Below, piece by piece: positions 17,859-31,747 of a stretch of DNA of 64,000 bases. The notes under the pieces were generated by a model. It worked only from the letters and a program-made list of their open reading frames with translations, searched no databases and had not been told where the DNA came from. This DNA is from Marinobacter manganoxydans MnI7-9 (GTDB lineage Bacteria > Pseudomonadota > Gammaproteobacteria > Pseudomonadales > Oleiphilaceae). The stretch is from positions 62,001-126,000 of the forward strand of contig NZ_AGTR01000026.1 of assembly GCF_000235625.1 (NCBI RefSeq). The letters are read 5' to 3'. The position numbers were made by a program, and so were the translations under genes. Numbering within the stretch: the first letter of the stretch is position 1; each line of letters starts with the position of its first letter.

Positions 17859-18883
17859 GTTTCCGGTCTCTGACTCCGATCCAACAGCGGCGCCTGCGGA
17901 ACTTCCGGAAAAACCGCCGGGGTTTCTGGTCTTTGTGGATTTTTCTCGCCCTGTTCGGCCTGTCACTGGTCGCCGAGCTCATTGCCAACGACTCACCGCT
18001 GGTCGTGTCGTACAAAGGCGACCTCTACTTCCCGGTGGTCCAATCCGTGCCGGAAGAAACCTTTGGAGGTTTCCTGCCCACGGAAGCCGATTATCGCGAT
18101 CCCTTTATCGCCGATGAGATAAGCGCCAACGGGTGGATGGTCTGGCCACCGATCCGGTTCAGCTACAACACCATCAATTACGATCTCGAGGTTCCGTCAC
18201 CGGCGCCGCCGAGTGCAGAGAACTGGCTGGGGACCGACGATCAGGGCCGGGATGTTGCAGCCCGGGTGATCTATGGCTTCCGCATTTCGGTTCTGTTCGG
18301 CCTTACCCTGACCATCGCCAGTTGCATTGTCGGCGTAGTGGTCGGCGCCATCCAGGGCTTTTACGGCGGCAAAATTGATCTACTGGGCCAGCGCTTTATC
18401 GAGGTCTGGTCCGGCCTGCCGGTACTGTATCTGCTGATCATTCTCTCGAGCATTGTGCAGCCAAACTTCTGGTGGCTGCTGGGCATCATGCTGCTGTTCA
18501 GCTGGATGGGGCTGGTGGATGTGGTCCGTGCGGAATTCCTGCGTGCCCGTAACTTCGAATACGTCAAAGCTGCCCGTGCACTGGGTCTGGACAACCGCAA
18601 AATCATGTTCCGGCATATACTCCCCAATGCCATGGTAGCCACACTGACCTTCCTCCCGTTCATTCTGACGGGGGCAATTACCGGCCTGACCTCCCTGGAT
18701 TTCCTGGGCTTTGGTCTGCCCTCCGGTTCACCCTCGTTGGGGGAACTGATTGCCCAGGGCAAGGCCAACCTGCATGCGCCCTGGCTGGGCATATCCGCCT
18801 TCGTATCGCTGTCGCTGATGCTCACCTTGCTGGTGTTCGTGGGTGAAGCCGTACGCGATGCCTTCGATCCGAGGAAGAGCTGA
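17855..18883 (+). CDS. yejE: Peptide ABC transporter permease, YejE type
   Basis: A 342-residue second permease subunit of the importer. The N-terminus has the OppC_N-like [20 protein letters not shown] helix. A periplasmic region (about 55-130) includes [18 protein letters not shown], a signature of this subgroup. The transmembrane bundle carries the EAA loop ([25 protein letters not shown], about 230-255). The start is GTG at 17855, overlapping the yejB stop, with GGGAGG as ribosome-binding site. It pairs with YejB and the double ATPase to form a four-gene importer. Confidence 0.93.
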   Translation: MSFRSLTPIQQRRLRNFRKNRRGFWSLWIFLALFGLSLVAELIANDSPLVVSYKGDLYFPVVQSVPEETFGGFLPTEADYRDPFIADEISANGWMVWPPIRFSYNTINYDLEVPSPAPPSAENWLGTDDQGRDVAARVIYGFRISVLFGLTLTIASCIVGVVVGAIQGFYGGKIDLLGQRFIEVWSGLPVLYLLIILSSIVQPNFWWLLGIMLLFSWMGLVDVVRAEFLRARNFEYVKAARALGLDNRKIMFRHILPNAMVATLTFLPFILTGAITGLTSLDFLGFGLPSGSPSLGELIAQGKANLHAPWLGISAFVSLSLMLTLLVFVGEAVRDAFDPRKS

Positions 18884-18884
18884 T

Positions 18885-20489
18885 ATGAGCCAGTTACTTC
18901 AGATTTCCGATCTTTCCATCTGTTTTGATCACGGGCTTCCAGCCGTCGAATCCCTGTCACTGGCAATCCGTGAAGGCGAGACCCTCGCACTGGTGGGCGA
19001 AAGCGGCTCCGGAAAATCCATTTCGGCACTGTCAATTCTTCGCCTCCTTGATGCGCGGCACACCAGCTACCCCAGCGGGCAGATCCGGTACCGCGATGAA
19101 GATCTTCTGCCCGCCACCGAGAAGCGCATGCGCCAGATCCGCGGCCGGGAGATAGGGATGATATTCCAGGAGCCCATGACATCCCTTAACCCGCTACATA
19201 CCGTGGAAAAGCAGATTGGCGAAACCCTGGAACTGCACAAGGGAATGCGCGGGCCACAGGCAAAACAGCGCTGCCTGGAACTGCTACAACTCGTGGGGAT
19301 ACAGAACCCGGAAAGCAAGCTTGGCGCTTATCCCCACCAGTTGTCGGGGGGGCAAAAACAGCGGGTGATGATCGCCATGGCACTGGCCAATGAACCCGAT
19401 CTCCTTATCGCGGACGAACCCACGACGGCATTGGATGTAACCGTCCAGAAACAGGTTCTCGAATTGCTCAGGGACCTTCAGAAGAAACTGGGTATGGCCA
19501 TTCTTCTGATTACCCATGACCTGACCATCGTTCGCCGGTACGCCGACCGGGTGGCCGTCATGGAACATGGCAAACTCGTGGAAGAGGCCGATACCGATGC
19601 CCTGTTTGCCAGCCCACAACACCCCTATACACGAAAGCTTCTGGATGCCGAGCCCCCGGAGGCGCCCCTACCCCTCGATAAACGTGCAGAACCGTTGCTG
19701 GCTGTTGAGCGACTGGACGTGCGTTTCCCGATACGAAAGAGCCTTTTGGGCAAGGTGAAGGAATCCTTTCACGCTGTGCAGGGCGCCGATTTCCAGCTCA
19801 ATCGCGGCGAAACGCTCGGAATCGTCGGGGAAAGTGGCAGCGGCAAAACCACCATCGGCCATGCGCTGCTGAAGCTTACCGCCAGTACCGGAAGTATCCG
19901 CCTCGCGGGCGAGGAGCTGGCGTTTCTTAACCAGAAGGATTTCAGGCCCTGGCGAAGGCGCGTGCAGATTGTCTTTCAGGATCCGTTTGGCAGCCTCAGT
20001 CCCAGAATGTCCATTGCCGAAATTGTCCGCGAAGGGCTGGAGATCCACGACGCGGAAAACGCAGCCGAACACGACAGCAAAGTGATTCGCGCGCTCACCG
20101 ACGTTGGCCTTGATCCGGAGGCACGGCATCGTTATCCACACGAATTCTCTGGCGGCCAGCGCCAACGCATTGCCATCGCCCGGGCTCTGGTGCTGCAGCC
20201 CGACCTGATCATTCTGGACGAACCCACATCCGCCCTGGACCGCACCGTGCAGAAGCAGGTCATTGAACTGTTGAGGGCTATCCAGACCCGTTATGGTCTA
20301 AGCTATATCTTTATCAGCCATGACCTGGCTGTGGTGCGCGCCCTGAGCCATAAGCTGCTGGTGCTGCAGCATGGCCGGATCGTGGAATATGGTGACGCGG
20401 CCAGGATTTTCGATGCACCGCAGGCGGAGTACACCCGTGAACTGCTGAACGCCGCGTTCTTTTACCAGAAACCAACTACGACTATTTGA
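18885..20489 (+). CDS. yejF: Peptide ABC transporter ATPase with two nucleotide-binding domains
   Basis: A 534-residue fused ATPase that powers the peptide importer from the cytoplasmic side. Domain 1 (about 1-255) has Walker A GESGSGKS at 38-45, signature LSGGQ and Walker B LLIADEPT. Domain 2 (about 270-525) has GESGSGKT, signature FSGGQ and LIILDEPT. Both domains end in oligopeptide-transporter C-terminal elements ([29 protein letters not shown]). The ATG at 18885 is one base after the yejE stop; an in-frame upstream start would overlap yejE and lacks support. Confidence 0.94.
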   Translation: MSQLLQISDLSICFDHGLPAVESLSLAIREGETLALVGESGSGKSISALSILRLLDARHTSYPSGQIRYRDEDLLPATEKRMRQIRGREIGMIFQEPMTSLNPLHTVEKQIGETLELHKGMRGPQAKQRCLELLQLVGIQNPESKLGAYPHQLSGGQKQRVMIAMALANEPDLLIADEPTTALDVTVQKQVLELLRDLQKKLGMAILLITHDLTIVRRYADRVAVMEHGKLVEEADTDALFASPQHPYTRKLLDAEPPEAPLPLDKRAEPLLAVERLDVRFPIRKSLLGKVKESFHAVQGADFQLNRGETLGIVGESGSGKTTIGHALLKLTASTGSIRLAGEELAFLNQKDFRPWRRRVQIVFQDPFGSLSPRMSIAEIVREGLEIHDAENAAEHDSKVIRALTDVGLDPEARHRYPHEFSGGQRQRIAIARALVLQPDLIILDEPTSALDRTVQKQVIELLRAIQTRYGLSYIFISHDLAVVRALSHKLLVLQHGRIVEYGDAARIFDAPQAEYTRELLNAAFFYQKPTTTI

Positions 20490-20554
20490 GCGTTACCCCG
20501 ACCAGAGCACTCAGGGATAATGCTCGCAAATCAGGAACACAGGGAGAACGACCC

Positions 20555-21340
20555 ATGGGAATCCTCAGTGGCAAGAAAGCACTGATCGTTGGCGTAGCCA
20601 GCAAACTGTCCATTGCTTACGGTATCGCCGAGGCCTTCGCCCGCGAGGGTGCCGAACTGGCGTTTACCTACCAGAATGAAAAACTTCAGCCACGGGTTGA
20701 GAAGTTCGCCGAACAGTGGGGAAGCAAGCTGACTTTCCCCTGCGATGTCGCAAGCGACGAAGAAATTGAAAACGTCTTCAAAGAGCTGGGCAAGCACTGG
20801 GACAACATCGACATCATTGTGCATGCTGTCGGCTATGCGCCTGGACACGAGCTGGACGGCAACTACGTCGACGTGACCACCCGTGATGGCTTCCGCATTG
20901 CCCACGATATCAGCTCCTACAGCTTTGTCGCGCTGGCCAAGGGTGCCCGCGGCATGATGCATGAAGGCAGCTCGCTGATTACCCTGAGCTACCTGGGCGC
21001 TGAGAAGGTTCTGCAGAACTACAATGTGATGGGCTTGGCCAAGGCTTCCCTGGAAGCCAATGTTCGCTACATGGCCGCCAGCCTGGGCCGGGACGGCATT
21101 CGTGTGAATGGCATTTCCGCGGGTCCGATCAAGACCCTGGCCGCCTCTGGCATCAAGAGCTTCCGTAAGATGCTGGCCGAAAATGCCAGGCGTGCGCCGC
21201 TGCGGCGCAACGTCACCATCGACGAAGTGGGTAATGCTGCCGCATTCCTCGGCTCTGATATGTCCTCCGGTATTACCGGCGAGATCATGTACGTGGACGG
21301 CGGCTTCAACATTACCGGAATGGGTGAACTTGAAGAGTAA
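20555..21340 (+). CDS. fabI: Enoyl-[acyl-carrier-protein] reductase (NADH)
   Basis: A 261-residue short-chain dehydrogenase that reduces the trans-2 double bond of enoyl-ACP, the last step of each fatty-acid elongation round. The catalytic pair Y156 and K163 falls at the E. coli FabI positions (NYNVMGLAK). The cofactor loop is [13 protein letters not shown], and TLSYLGAE is the family-specific strand. The start is the ATG at 20555 with AGGGAGAA upstream. A longer reading starting at 20486 overlaps yejF and has no such site. It follows yejF by 65 nt, an order shared with pseudomonads. It is predicted to be of the triclosan-sensitive FabI class. Confidence 0.97.
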   Translation: MGILSGKKALIVGVASKLSIAYGIAEAFAREGAELAFTYQNEKLQPRVEKFAEQWGSKLTFPCDVASDEEIENVFKELGKHWDNIDIIVHAVGYAPGHELDGNYVDVTTRDGFRIAHDISSYSFVALAKGARGMMHEGSSLITLSYLGAEKVLQNYNVMGLAKASLEANVRYMAASLGRDGIRVNGISAGPIKTLAASGIKSFRKMLAENARRAPLRRNVTIDEVGNAAAFLGSDMSSGITGEIMYVDGGFNITGMGELEE

Positions 21341-21360
21341 GTCTCACCCTCCCCGAACGT

Positions 21361-21390
21361 AAAAGAGCCGGCGTTATGCCGGCTCTTTTC
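21361..21390. terminator. Bidirectional terminator between fabI and PilZ gene
   Basis: A perfect 12-bp stem, AAAAGAGCCGGC paired with GCCGGCTCTTTT around a GTTAT loop, flanked by A and T runs. It is placed between convergent genes and should stop both. Confidence 0.9.
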
Positions 21391-21411
21391 GTTGGATTGC
21401 ACGGACAAGAG

Positions 21412-21816
21412 TCAATCCTGGGCCATCGCCGAGGCCACGGCCTCCACCCACTCGACGTATGCGGTTTCGTCAGACTCAATGATTCGCGCCCCCACCAGAA
21501 AGCTCGACTCGTTGGGTCGACACCAGACCACTTCGACCATCAGACCGAAAGGCTGGGCATGGTTACCAAGAAATACGCTCGCCGGCAGCAGGGCCCCCAG
21601 GGAAAGGGGTTCGTCAGCTGTCAGGCAAAGGCCACTGGCCGAAATATCACGAATACCGCAGACAAGGTCCCGCTCCTCGGCTCCGGTTTCTTCCGGCAAG
21701 CCGGACTCAAGCTCGAGTATTGCCCTGGCTCGCGCCGTAAGACGGTAATCTGCCCGATTGTCCTGATCAACGGGCGGCTCATTCCGGGTTCCAAAGCTAT
21801 AGTCATTATCTGTCAT
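21412..21816 (-). CDS. PilZ-domain c-di-GMP-binding protein
   Basis: A 134-residue protein made almost entirely of a PilZ domain. The two c-di-GMP motifs are present: RLTAR near residues 24-28 (the RxxxR motif) and DISASG (the D/NxSxxG motif) near 57-62. Binding is therefore predicted, unlike the pilus PilZ protein at 57834. The start is the ATG at 21816, preceded by AGGA at about 9 nt. A TTG at 21855 in the same frame would overlap the upstream gene and is less likely. It is directly downstream of the DUF1631-like gene on the same strand, 25 nt apart, suggesting a functional pair. Confidence 0.82.
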   Translation of the reverse strand: MTDNDYSFGTRNEPPVDQDNRADYRLTARARAILELESGLPEETGAEERDLVCGIRDISASGLCLTADEPLSLGALLPASVFLGNHAQPFGLMVEVVWCRPNESSFLVGARIIESDETAYVEWVEAVASAMAQD

Positions 21817-21841
21817 TTTTGTTTTTCCTGCTTCGGCAATA

Positions 21842-23665
21842 TCAGTTGCGGCCAACGCGAATCCGCCCGACTACCCTGCTAAGGGTGTCGTCGAATTCCG
21901 CGGAGGTTCCCAGAACCCGGATGCGTCCTCCGACAATCCCCTCAACCAGGGCGTCCTCGAGAAATTCGCGCCTGTTCAGGCCCAGACGGTCCACAAACAC
22001 GAGCTTTCTCGACGCATTGATGCGCACGGCCAGTTTCAGACGGGCAGGTTCATCAGACGTTTCATCGGGTTCAACGACAATCCAGCCACCAAGCTTGATA
22101 GCATCCACCTGTTTCTCGGCCAGCAGTGTTCTTTCCTTCCGGATCCGTTCCTTTTCAGCCTGTTCATCGGCGAGTCGTTGCTCTTCATCGGCTTGCCGCT
22201 GGCGCTCAAGCTCGGCTTCACGCTCCGCTTCCTCAGCTCTGCGCCGTTCTTCCGCGGCTTCTTTTTCCCGCCTCAATTCCTCGGCACGCAGCCTGGCAGC
22301 TTCCGCCGCCTGCTCCCTCTGCCGACGCTGCTTCTCGCAGACACGGGCAAGCAGTTCCACGGTTTCTGCCAACACCGTTCCGAACGGCGTGAGCTGCGGC
22401 AATGGCCGGATCTGCTCCTGCTCAAGGGCCCTCTGAAACTCGCCCCAGGTCTGCAGCCCCAGTTTCACGCCGGCGCCGTTGGTCCAGAGGATTTCTGCCG
22501 ACTCCGGTAAGAACGCATAGAAGTAACGGCGCTGCTCTGCGACACCCTCGCCCTCGACAAACCATTGCCCCTCATACGGTTCAAAAGCTTCTGCCGCGGG
22601 CACTTCGAAGCTGAGCCAGGTGCTGTCCCAGTGGAAGCTCCCCGCCGCCGGCAGGGCATCCACAAGATCCGGCGCCTCTCCTCTCAGCCTGGAAACCATA
22701 GCGGATTCGATCCCGGACAGGGACTCCGCAGGCAGTGATTCATTAAAAACCCGTTTCCAGACATCAAGGATCCGATCACCGATCTGTTCGCCCACGTGAT
22801 AGAGCCGATTACGGTCCTTGTCGGAAAGCGACGGATCACCAATCCAGACCAGCCATTCCAGCAACTTGCTGCCATGTCGCAGGTTCTCTCCGTCGAGACC
22901 GGAATCCCAGATCGACTGTTTCAGCAGACCCTGCCAGTGATCAAGTATAAAGCGGACGATCGGAAGCGGCAGCTTGCGCCCCTGGAGAGCCCGACCGATT
23001 AATGCCCGGGAAGACTGCTCTGCCTTGCGCTGCTTTGCAGCGCCCTGCTCGGTTTCCAGCAGCCGTTGGCGGAGCTTTCCAACCTGGGCATTCCTCTTCC
23101 CGGCGTCTTCCTGCCAGCGATGACAGAATTCGTTAACCGGCTCCGTCTTGCCGGATTCAAAACTCGCGGAAACGGCGATAACCAGCGAATCCAGCTGATC
23201 CATCAGAACCTTGGCGGAACGGCCTCCGGAATCACTCCAGCCGCGCCACTCCTGAAGGCTGTCCAGCCACTCCAGTAGCGCCTTGCTGAAGGCTTTCTTG
23301 CCCTCCAGATTCATGCGCCAGGCAAGATAGAAGCGCAGCCTTGCCACCCGGCGGGCGAGGCTCGGATGCAGGCCGCTCGTCTTCAGGAACACGTCCATGA
23401 TGCGGTCAGCCACATAGGCGGCGTTCACCTGTCGGGCTGACCACTCCAGATGAACAGATCGGATAACATGGGTAACCCGTTCGTCACGCTGTTCGGACCA
23501 GCAGGAAACCAGCAGTGGGCGCCAGTCGCTGACGGCGTCTGGTTCGAGCTTGCCAGCCGGGTATGGAAGGTCAGGAACACGAATGCCGGCCAGGACATCG
23601 TCAATCTTGCCTGAAACCGCTGCAACGGAAGGCACATCCTTCGGTCTCTGCCTGTTTTGCGACAT
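21842..23665 (-). CDS. DUF1631-like protein with coiled coil
   Basis: A 607-residue cytoplasmic protein that I place in or near the DUF1631 family. The assignment rests on the segment LPLPIVRFILDHWQGLLKQSI (about 235-255) and the C-terminal LKLAVRINASRKLVFVDRLGLNR (about 545-567). Between them lies a long Glu/Arg/Ala coiled coil (about 435-520). The protein is shorter than many DUF1631 members. There is no catalytic motif. In pseudomonads DUF1631 and PilZ domains often occur together, so a role in c-di-GMP output is plausible but inferred. It starts at an ATG and is divergent from aroF. Confidence 0.65.
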   Translation of the reverse strand: MSQNRQRPKDVPSVAAVSGKIDDVLAGIRVPDLPYPAGKLEPDAVSDWRPLLVSCWSEQRDERVTHVIRSVHLEWSARQVNAAYVADRIMDVFLKTSGLHPSLARRVARLRFYLAWRMNLEGKKAFSKALLEWLDSLQEWRGWSDSGGRSAKVLMDQLDSLVIAVSASFESGKTEPVNEFCHRWQEDAGKRNAQVGKLRQRLLETEQGAAKQRKAEQSSRALIGRALQGRKLPLPIVRFILDHWQGLLKQSIWDSGLDGENLRHGSKLLEWLVWIGDPSLSDKDRNRLYHVGEQIGDRILDVWKRVFNESLPAESLSGIESAMVSRLRGEAPDLVDALPAAGSFHWDSTWLSFEVPAAEAFEPYEGQWFVEGEGVAEQRRYFYAFLPESAEILWTNGAGVKLGLQTWGEFQRALEQEQIRPLPQLTPFGTVLAETVELLARVCEKQRRQREQAAEAARLRAEELRREKEAAEERRRAEEAEREAELERQRQADEEQRLADEQAEKERIRKERTLLAEKQVDAIKLGGWIVVEPDETSDEPARLKLAVRINASRKLVFVDRLGLNRREFLEDALVEGIVGGRIRVLGTSAEFDDTLSRVVGRIRVGRN

Positions 23666-23840
23666 CCGTTCCCCGTACTTAAGAAGCGTTGAAAAGGCCC
23701 TGTAAATAACGCAGTATAACCAACTCGCCGGGGTTTACCGCAACCGTGCACCGGCGCTATTCGCGTTAATCTGCAACCCTGTTGGCATATTCTATCGTCC
23801 ACCAGGGCTGCAACGATCAGAATCGGGGAAGCAGAACAAC

Positions 23841-24917
23841 ATGTCGGGCAACAAACTAGAGAATCTGAATGTGGCGAGCCAGGAAGCACTGATCACTCCT
23901 GAAGCGCTGAAGAAGGAGATGCCGCTCTCCGACAAGGCCGCAGAAACCGTCTCAAAGGGCCGCCAGGCGATCTATGACATCATGGATGGCAAGGACCACC
24001 GGCTATTCGTCGTGGTAGGCCCCTGCTCCATTCACGATGTTGAAGCTGCGAGAGATTACGCCGCGCGCCTGAAGAAGCTTGCCGATGAAGTCAGCGACAC
24101 GCTGCTGATCGTTATGCGTGTCTATTTCGAGAAGCCTCGCACAACAGTTGGCTGGAAAGGCCTCATCAACGATCCGCACCTGAACGACACCTTTGATATT
24201 GAGCAGGGCCTTCACATCGGTCGTCGTCTGCTGCTGGATATCAACGAGCTTGGCCTGCCCGCAGCCACCGAAGCGCTGGATCCGATCTCCCCGCAGTACC
24301 TGCAGGACACCATTGCCTGGTCCGCCATCGGCGCCCGTACTACCGAGTCGCAGACTCACCGCGAGATGAGCAGCGGCCTGTCCATGGCGATCGGTTTCAA
24401 GAACGGAACCGACGGCAGCCTGGACGTTGCGGTGAACGCCATGAAATCCGTGTCTCACCCCCACAGCTTCCTGGGCATCGACCAGCAGGGACAGGTGGCG
24501 ATTATCCGCACCAAAGGCAATAACTACGGCCACGTTGTTCTTCGTGGCGGCGGTGGCAAACCCAACTACGATTCCGTGAGCGTCGCCCTGTGCGAACAGG
24601 CGCTGGATAAAGCAGGCTTGCGCAAGTCGATGATGATTGACTGCAGCCATGCCAACTCCAGCAAGGACCCGGCCATTCAGCCGCTGGTCATGCAGGATGT
24701 GACCCACCAGATCCTGGAAGGCAATACCTCGATCCAGAGCCTGATGGTGGAGAGCAACATCAACTGGGGTAACCAGTCCATTCCCGAGAATCTGGCAGAT
24801 CTCAAGTACGGCGTATCGGTGACCGATGCCTGTATCGACTGGCCAACCACCGAAAAGGCCATTCGGGATATGCGCGATAAGTTGAAGGATGTCTTGCCCA
24901 AGCGCAAGATCGGCTGA
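23841..24917 (+). CDS. aroF: 3-deoxy-7-phosphoheptulonate synthase (DAHP synthase)
   Basis: A 358-residue class I DAHP synthase, which condenses phosphoenolpyruvate with erythrose 4-phosphate as the first step of the shikimate pathway. Visible signatures are VVGPCSIHD (metal-ligand Cys), VMRVYFEKPRTTVGWKGL, SAIGARTTESQTHRE, DCSHANSSKD (metal-ligand His) and GVSVTDACI. The details ATEALDP and ESNINWGNQS are closer to E. coli AroF than to AroG, suggesting the tyrosine-regulated type; the inhibitor class is an inference. The ATG at 23841 follows GGGGAAGC at about 10 nt. It is a single-gene unit ended by a hairpin. Confidence 0.93.
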   Translation: MSGNKLENLNVASQEALITPEALKKEMPLSDKAAETVSKGRQAIYDIMDGKDHRLFVVVGPCSIHDVEAARDYAARLKKLADEVSDTLLIVMRVYFEKPRTTVGWKGLINDPHLNDTFDIEQGLHIGRRLLLDINELGLPAATEALDPISPQYLQDTIAWSAIGARTTESQTHREMSSGLSMAIGFKNGTDGSLDVAVNAMKSVSHPHSFLGIDQQGQVAIIRTKGNNYGHVVLRGGGGKPNYDSVSVALCEQALDKAGLRKSMMIDCSHANSSKDPAIQPLVMQDVTHQILEGNTSIQSLMVESNINWGNQSIPENLADLKYGVSVTDACIDWPTTEKAIRDMRDKLKDVLPKRKIG

Positions 24918-24944
24918 TCAAAGCATGATATAAAACGGGGAGCC

Positions 24945-28498
<3,554 letters not shown>

Positions 28499-28499
<1 letters not shown>

Positions 28500-29146
28500 C
28501 AGGCCCCGTCCCGGATAATATCCACACCCTCCGGATAGTCGAGGGTGAACGCACCCGCTTCAACCGGTTCGTTCAGCCTGATCCGGTCGAAACTCAGTAC
28601 GCTGAGCTGTGCCAGGGAATCCTGCATACGCATCTCCTGGAGCTCACCCTTGAAGAACGTCAGCCTGAGGGACGTAAAGAGGGAGTCCGGGCTTCTTGGC
28701 TCCAGAGTAAATTCACGGGTGTTGTCGCCTATCTGGCGACCGGACACCCTGTAGGTATCCTCCAGATTATCCACCTCACCGCTCAGTAAAAGCGCGGGTG
28801 TGGATTGCACTCGATCGTCGAGATTGTGGATCGTGACCTGTTCCAGGTCCGGATCGTAAACCTCCACGGTTTCGCCATTACTGACAATAAACTGCGACAA
28901 AGGCGCACTGGTCTCCCAGTAGAACAGCCCGGGGCGCTTGGCCTTCAGGGAGCCACGGGTTTCCTGAACCTTGTTGCCATTCTCGTTAACAACAATCTGG
29001 ATAAAATCCGCCTGGTAGGACTCGTAGCCCTTCAGCAACGAGGCCAACTCGTTCGCGCTGTCGCTGCCCTCACTCGCACTCAGAGGGCCGGCAATAAACA
29101 CCGCCATGACCAGGGTGGCCAGGCATTTCACAAAAGATCGTCCCAT
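28499..29146 (-). CDS. lolA: Outer-membrane lipoprotein carrier protein
   Basis: A 215-residue periplasmic chaperone that takes lipoproteins from LolCDE and passes them to LolB at the outer membrane. The N-terminus is a Sec signal ([20 protein letters not shown], cleavage near LSASEG). The mature part shows [17 protein letters not shown] and [38 protein letters not shown], the hydrophobic half-barrel signature. The ATG follows AGGAG at 9 nt and lies 12 nt after ftsK, forming ftsK-lolA-rarA. Its substrates in this window would include MltD. Confidence 0.95.
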
Positions 29147-29158
29147 TGCTTGTTACTC

Positions 29159-31741
29159 CTAATCTCTGGGTGGCGGCGGAGCCAGAACTTCACGTGCCCC
29201 GTTGTGGCCTGCGGCGCTTACCACGCCGGATGCTTCCATGGCATCAACCAGGTTCGCTGCCCGGTTGTACCCGATCTTGAATTTTCGCTGTACCGAAGAA
29301 ATCGAAACGCGCCGCCCTTCGGTAACGAACGCAACGGCCTCGTCGTAAAGGGCATCCCCTTCACTATCCCCGCCTCCTTCCGAGAGGTTGGGAACGCCCG
29401 GCAGGCTCTCGCCTTCAGCACCATTGAGAACATCGTCCACGTATACGGGCTCACCCCGAGCTTTCCAGGCACTCACCACGCGATGGACCTCATCGTCATC
29501 CACAAACGCACCATGCACTCGTACTGGCAGACCCGAACCCGGTGGCAGGTAAAGCATGTCACCATGCCCCAGGAGCTGCTCGGCACCACCCTGATCCAGC
29601 ACCGTACGCGAATCGATCTTGGACGAGACCTGGAACGACATCCGGGTCGGAATGTTGGCCTTGATCAGGCCGGTGATTACATCCACCGATGGCCGCTGGG
29701 TGGCAAGGATCAAGTGAATACCGGCCGCCCGCGCCTTTTGCGCGATCCGGGCAATCAGTTCCTCAACTTTCTTGCCGACGATCATCATCATGTCGGCGAA
29801 TTCATCAATCACCACGACGATGAAGGGAAGAGTGTCCAGCTCGGGGCGCTCCTGCTCGTCGTTGGCAAGGTATTCGTCCGGCTTCCAGAACGGGTCCAGT
29901 AATGGTTCACCGGCGGCCCTGGCGTCTTTGATCTTGCGGTTGTAGCCCGCCAGGTTACGGACCCCGAGGCTGGCCATGAGCTTGTACCGGCGCTCCATTT
30001 CAGCGACACACCAGCGTAGTGCGTTGGCCGCCTCCTTCATGTCGGTGACCACCGGCGCCAGCAGGTGCGGAATGCCGTCGTAGATGCTCAGTTCAAGCAT
30101 CTTGGGGTCCACCATGATAAAGCGGACCTCTTCCGGGCCTGCCTTCAGCAGCATGCTGAGCAGCATGGCATTGACGCCGACCGATTTACCGGAACCGGTG
30201 GTGCCCGCCACCAGCAGGTGCGGCATTTTGGAGAGATTGGCAACCATCGGGTTGCCGCCAATGTCGTTACCCAGTGCCAGGGTCAGCGGTGAGTTCGACT
30301 CCTGAAACACCCGCGCGCCAAGCACTTCACTGAGCCGGACCATTTCCCGTTCTTCGTTGGGAATCTCGATACCGACCACAGACTTGCCAGGAATCACCTC
30401 GACTACCCGAACGCTCAGTACCGCCAGTGAGCGGGCCAGGTCCTTTGCGAGGTTGGAAATCTTGCTGACCTTCACACCTGGAGCCGGCTTGATCTCAAAC
30501 CGGGTAATGACCGGGCCGGGATTGACCTCGACTACTTCAACGGATACCCCGAAATCCCCCAGCTTTTCCTCTAGCAGCCGTGACATATGTTCCAGGGATT
30601 CTTCGGAGTAGCCTCTTTCCTTATGCTCCTCCGGCGGGTCCAGAAGAGAAATCGGTGGAATCGGGCTTTCAATATCTTCCAGCAATGAAGGCTGCTTGTT
30701 GCCCTTGTCTTTGGACTGGGTCGGCTGTTCGTCCTTCTTGAAGGGCGAAATCTTCAGCGACCGTCCGGCAGACTGAGGAGATGCCTCGGGTTTGGCGGGT
30801 TTCCCGTTAGCGACAGGAGCCTCATCCCGTGAACTGAAGCTTTCGAGCCTTGCAGGTTCCGGGTCAACTTCGGCAGAGAGACCATCCAACGCGGGCTCTT
30901 TTCGACCGGTTTCTGGCTTCGACTCGGGCTTCGGGGCTTTTGGCTTCTTCGGCCCAAAGCCTGGAATCCGTTGCCACCAGCATGGTTTGTCGGCATCTGC
31001 TTTTTGCCGTTTGCTGTCCATGGCCGGCACACGGTCCTTGACCACAGGTGGCTCAGCTTTCGGTTCTGCTTTGGGCTCTGGCTTTTCCGACTTGGGCTTG
31101 CCTTTGAAAAGGCCTTTGATGGCAAGGCCCGTTCTGAGAGTCAAACCGCCCACCTGATCCATCAGCCAGAACCAGGAGAGACCGGTAGTAACCGTTAACG
31201 CGAACAGGAAAATGGCAATCAGCAGCAGGGTTGTTGCCGGCAGGTTGAAAAACCGCACCATAGCGTCGGCAACAGCCGTTCCAAGGACTCCGCCCGAGGA
31301 CGCCCCCAGACCAAACACGGAATACAGTGACAACAGACTGGTTGCCGAGAGAAGAATCAGCAAGAAGCCACCGAAGCGCATCATGAAGAGTGGCCAGTGC
31401 AGATCCAGGGAATCGTTACGCCGACGGATGAGCATCAACGCGTATCCCGCAATCATGACCGGGAACAGATAGGCAACGTGGCCGAAGAAATCCATGAAAA
31501 GGCTGGCGAGCCAGGCACCAGTGCGGCCCGCATAATTCTGCACACTGGTGTCATGACCGATACTGGCCCAGCCCGGATCTGACGGGCTAAAGGTAACCAG
31601 TGCCATGGAAAGGTAGATGCAAAGGGCAATAAGCGCGATGACGGCGCCTTCGCGAGCGCCCTGGGCGGCCAGCCGGCGAAAGCGCTGCTGCTTCTCTGTC
31701 AGTTCCTGTGGTGCTTTCTTCGCTTTTGCAGATTCGGCCAT
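29159..31741 (-). CDS. ftsK: DNA translocase FtsK
   Basis: An 860-residue septal DNA pump that clears chromosome ends and activates XerCD at dif. Four to five transmembrane helices lie in residues 28-190. They are followed by a Pro/Lys/Glu-rich linker (about 205-370) that is much shorter than that of E. coli FtsK. The motor has Walker A GTTGSGKS near residue 515 and Walker [15 protein letters not shown] near 635. The gamma winged-helix domain is at the C-terminus ([22 protein letters not shown]-like region, about 785-850), reading KOPS sites. It is the first gene of the ftsK-lolA-rarA group. Confidence 0.97.
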   Translation of the reverse strand: MAESAKAKKAPQELTEKQQRFRRLAAQGAREGAVIALIALCIYLSMALVTFSPSDPGWASIGHDTSVQNYAGRTGAWLASLFMDFFGHVAYLFPVMIAGYALMLIRRRNDSLDLHWPLFMMRFGGFLLILLSATSLLSLYSVFGLGASSGGVLGTAVADAMVRFFNLPATTLLLIAIFLFALTVTTGLSWFWLMDQVGGLTLRTGLAIKGLFKGKPKSEKPEPKAEPKAEPPVVKDRVPAMDSKRQKADADKPCWWQRIPGFGPKKPKAPKPESKPETGRKEPALDGLSAEVDPEPARLESFSSRDEAPVANGKPAKPEASPQSAGRSLKISPFKKDEQPTQSKDKGNKQPSLLEDIESPIPPISLLDPPEEHKERGYSEESLEHMSRLLEEKLGDFGVSVEVVEVNPGPVITRFEIKPAPGVKVSKISNLAKDLARSLAVLSVRVVEVIPGKSVVGIEIPNEEREMVRLSEVLGARVFQESNSPLTLALGNDIGGNPMVANLSKMPHLLVAGTTGSGKSVGVNAMLLSMLLKAGPEEVRFIMVDPKMLELSIYDGIPHLLAPVVTDMKEAANALRWCVAEMERRYKLMASLGVRNLAGYNRKIKDARAAGEPLLDPFWKPDEYLANDEQERPELDTLPFIVVVIDEFADMMMIVGKKVEELIARIAQKARAAGIHLILATQRPSVDVITGLIKANIPTRMSFQVSSKIDSRTVLDQGGAEQLLGHGDMLYLPPGSGLPVRVHGAFVDDDEVHRVVSAWKARGEPVYVDDVLNGAEGESLPGVPNLSEGGGDSEGDALYDEAVAFVTEGRRVSISSVQRKFKIGYNRAANLVDAMEASGVVSAAGHNGAREVLAPPPPRD

Positions 31742-31747
31742 GAATGC

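Noticed and set aside
28805-29902. Plus-strand open frame opposite lolA and ftsK
   Set aside because: It spans two well-supported minus-strand genes with no domain or ribosome-binding site.
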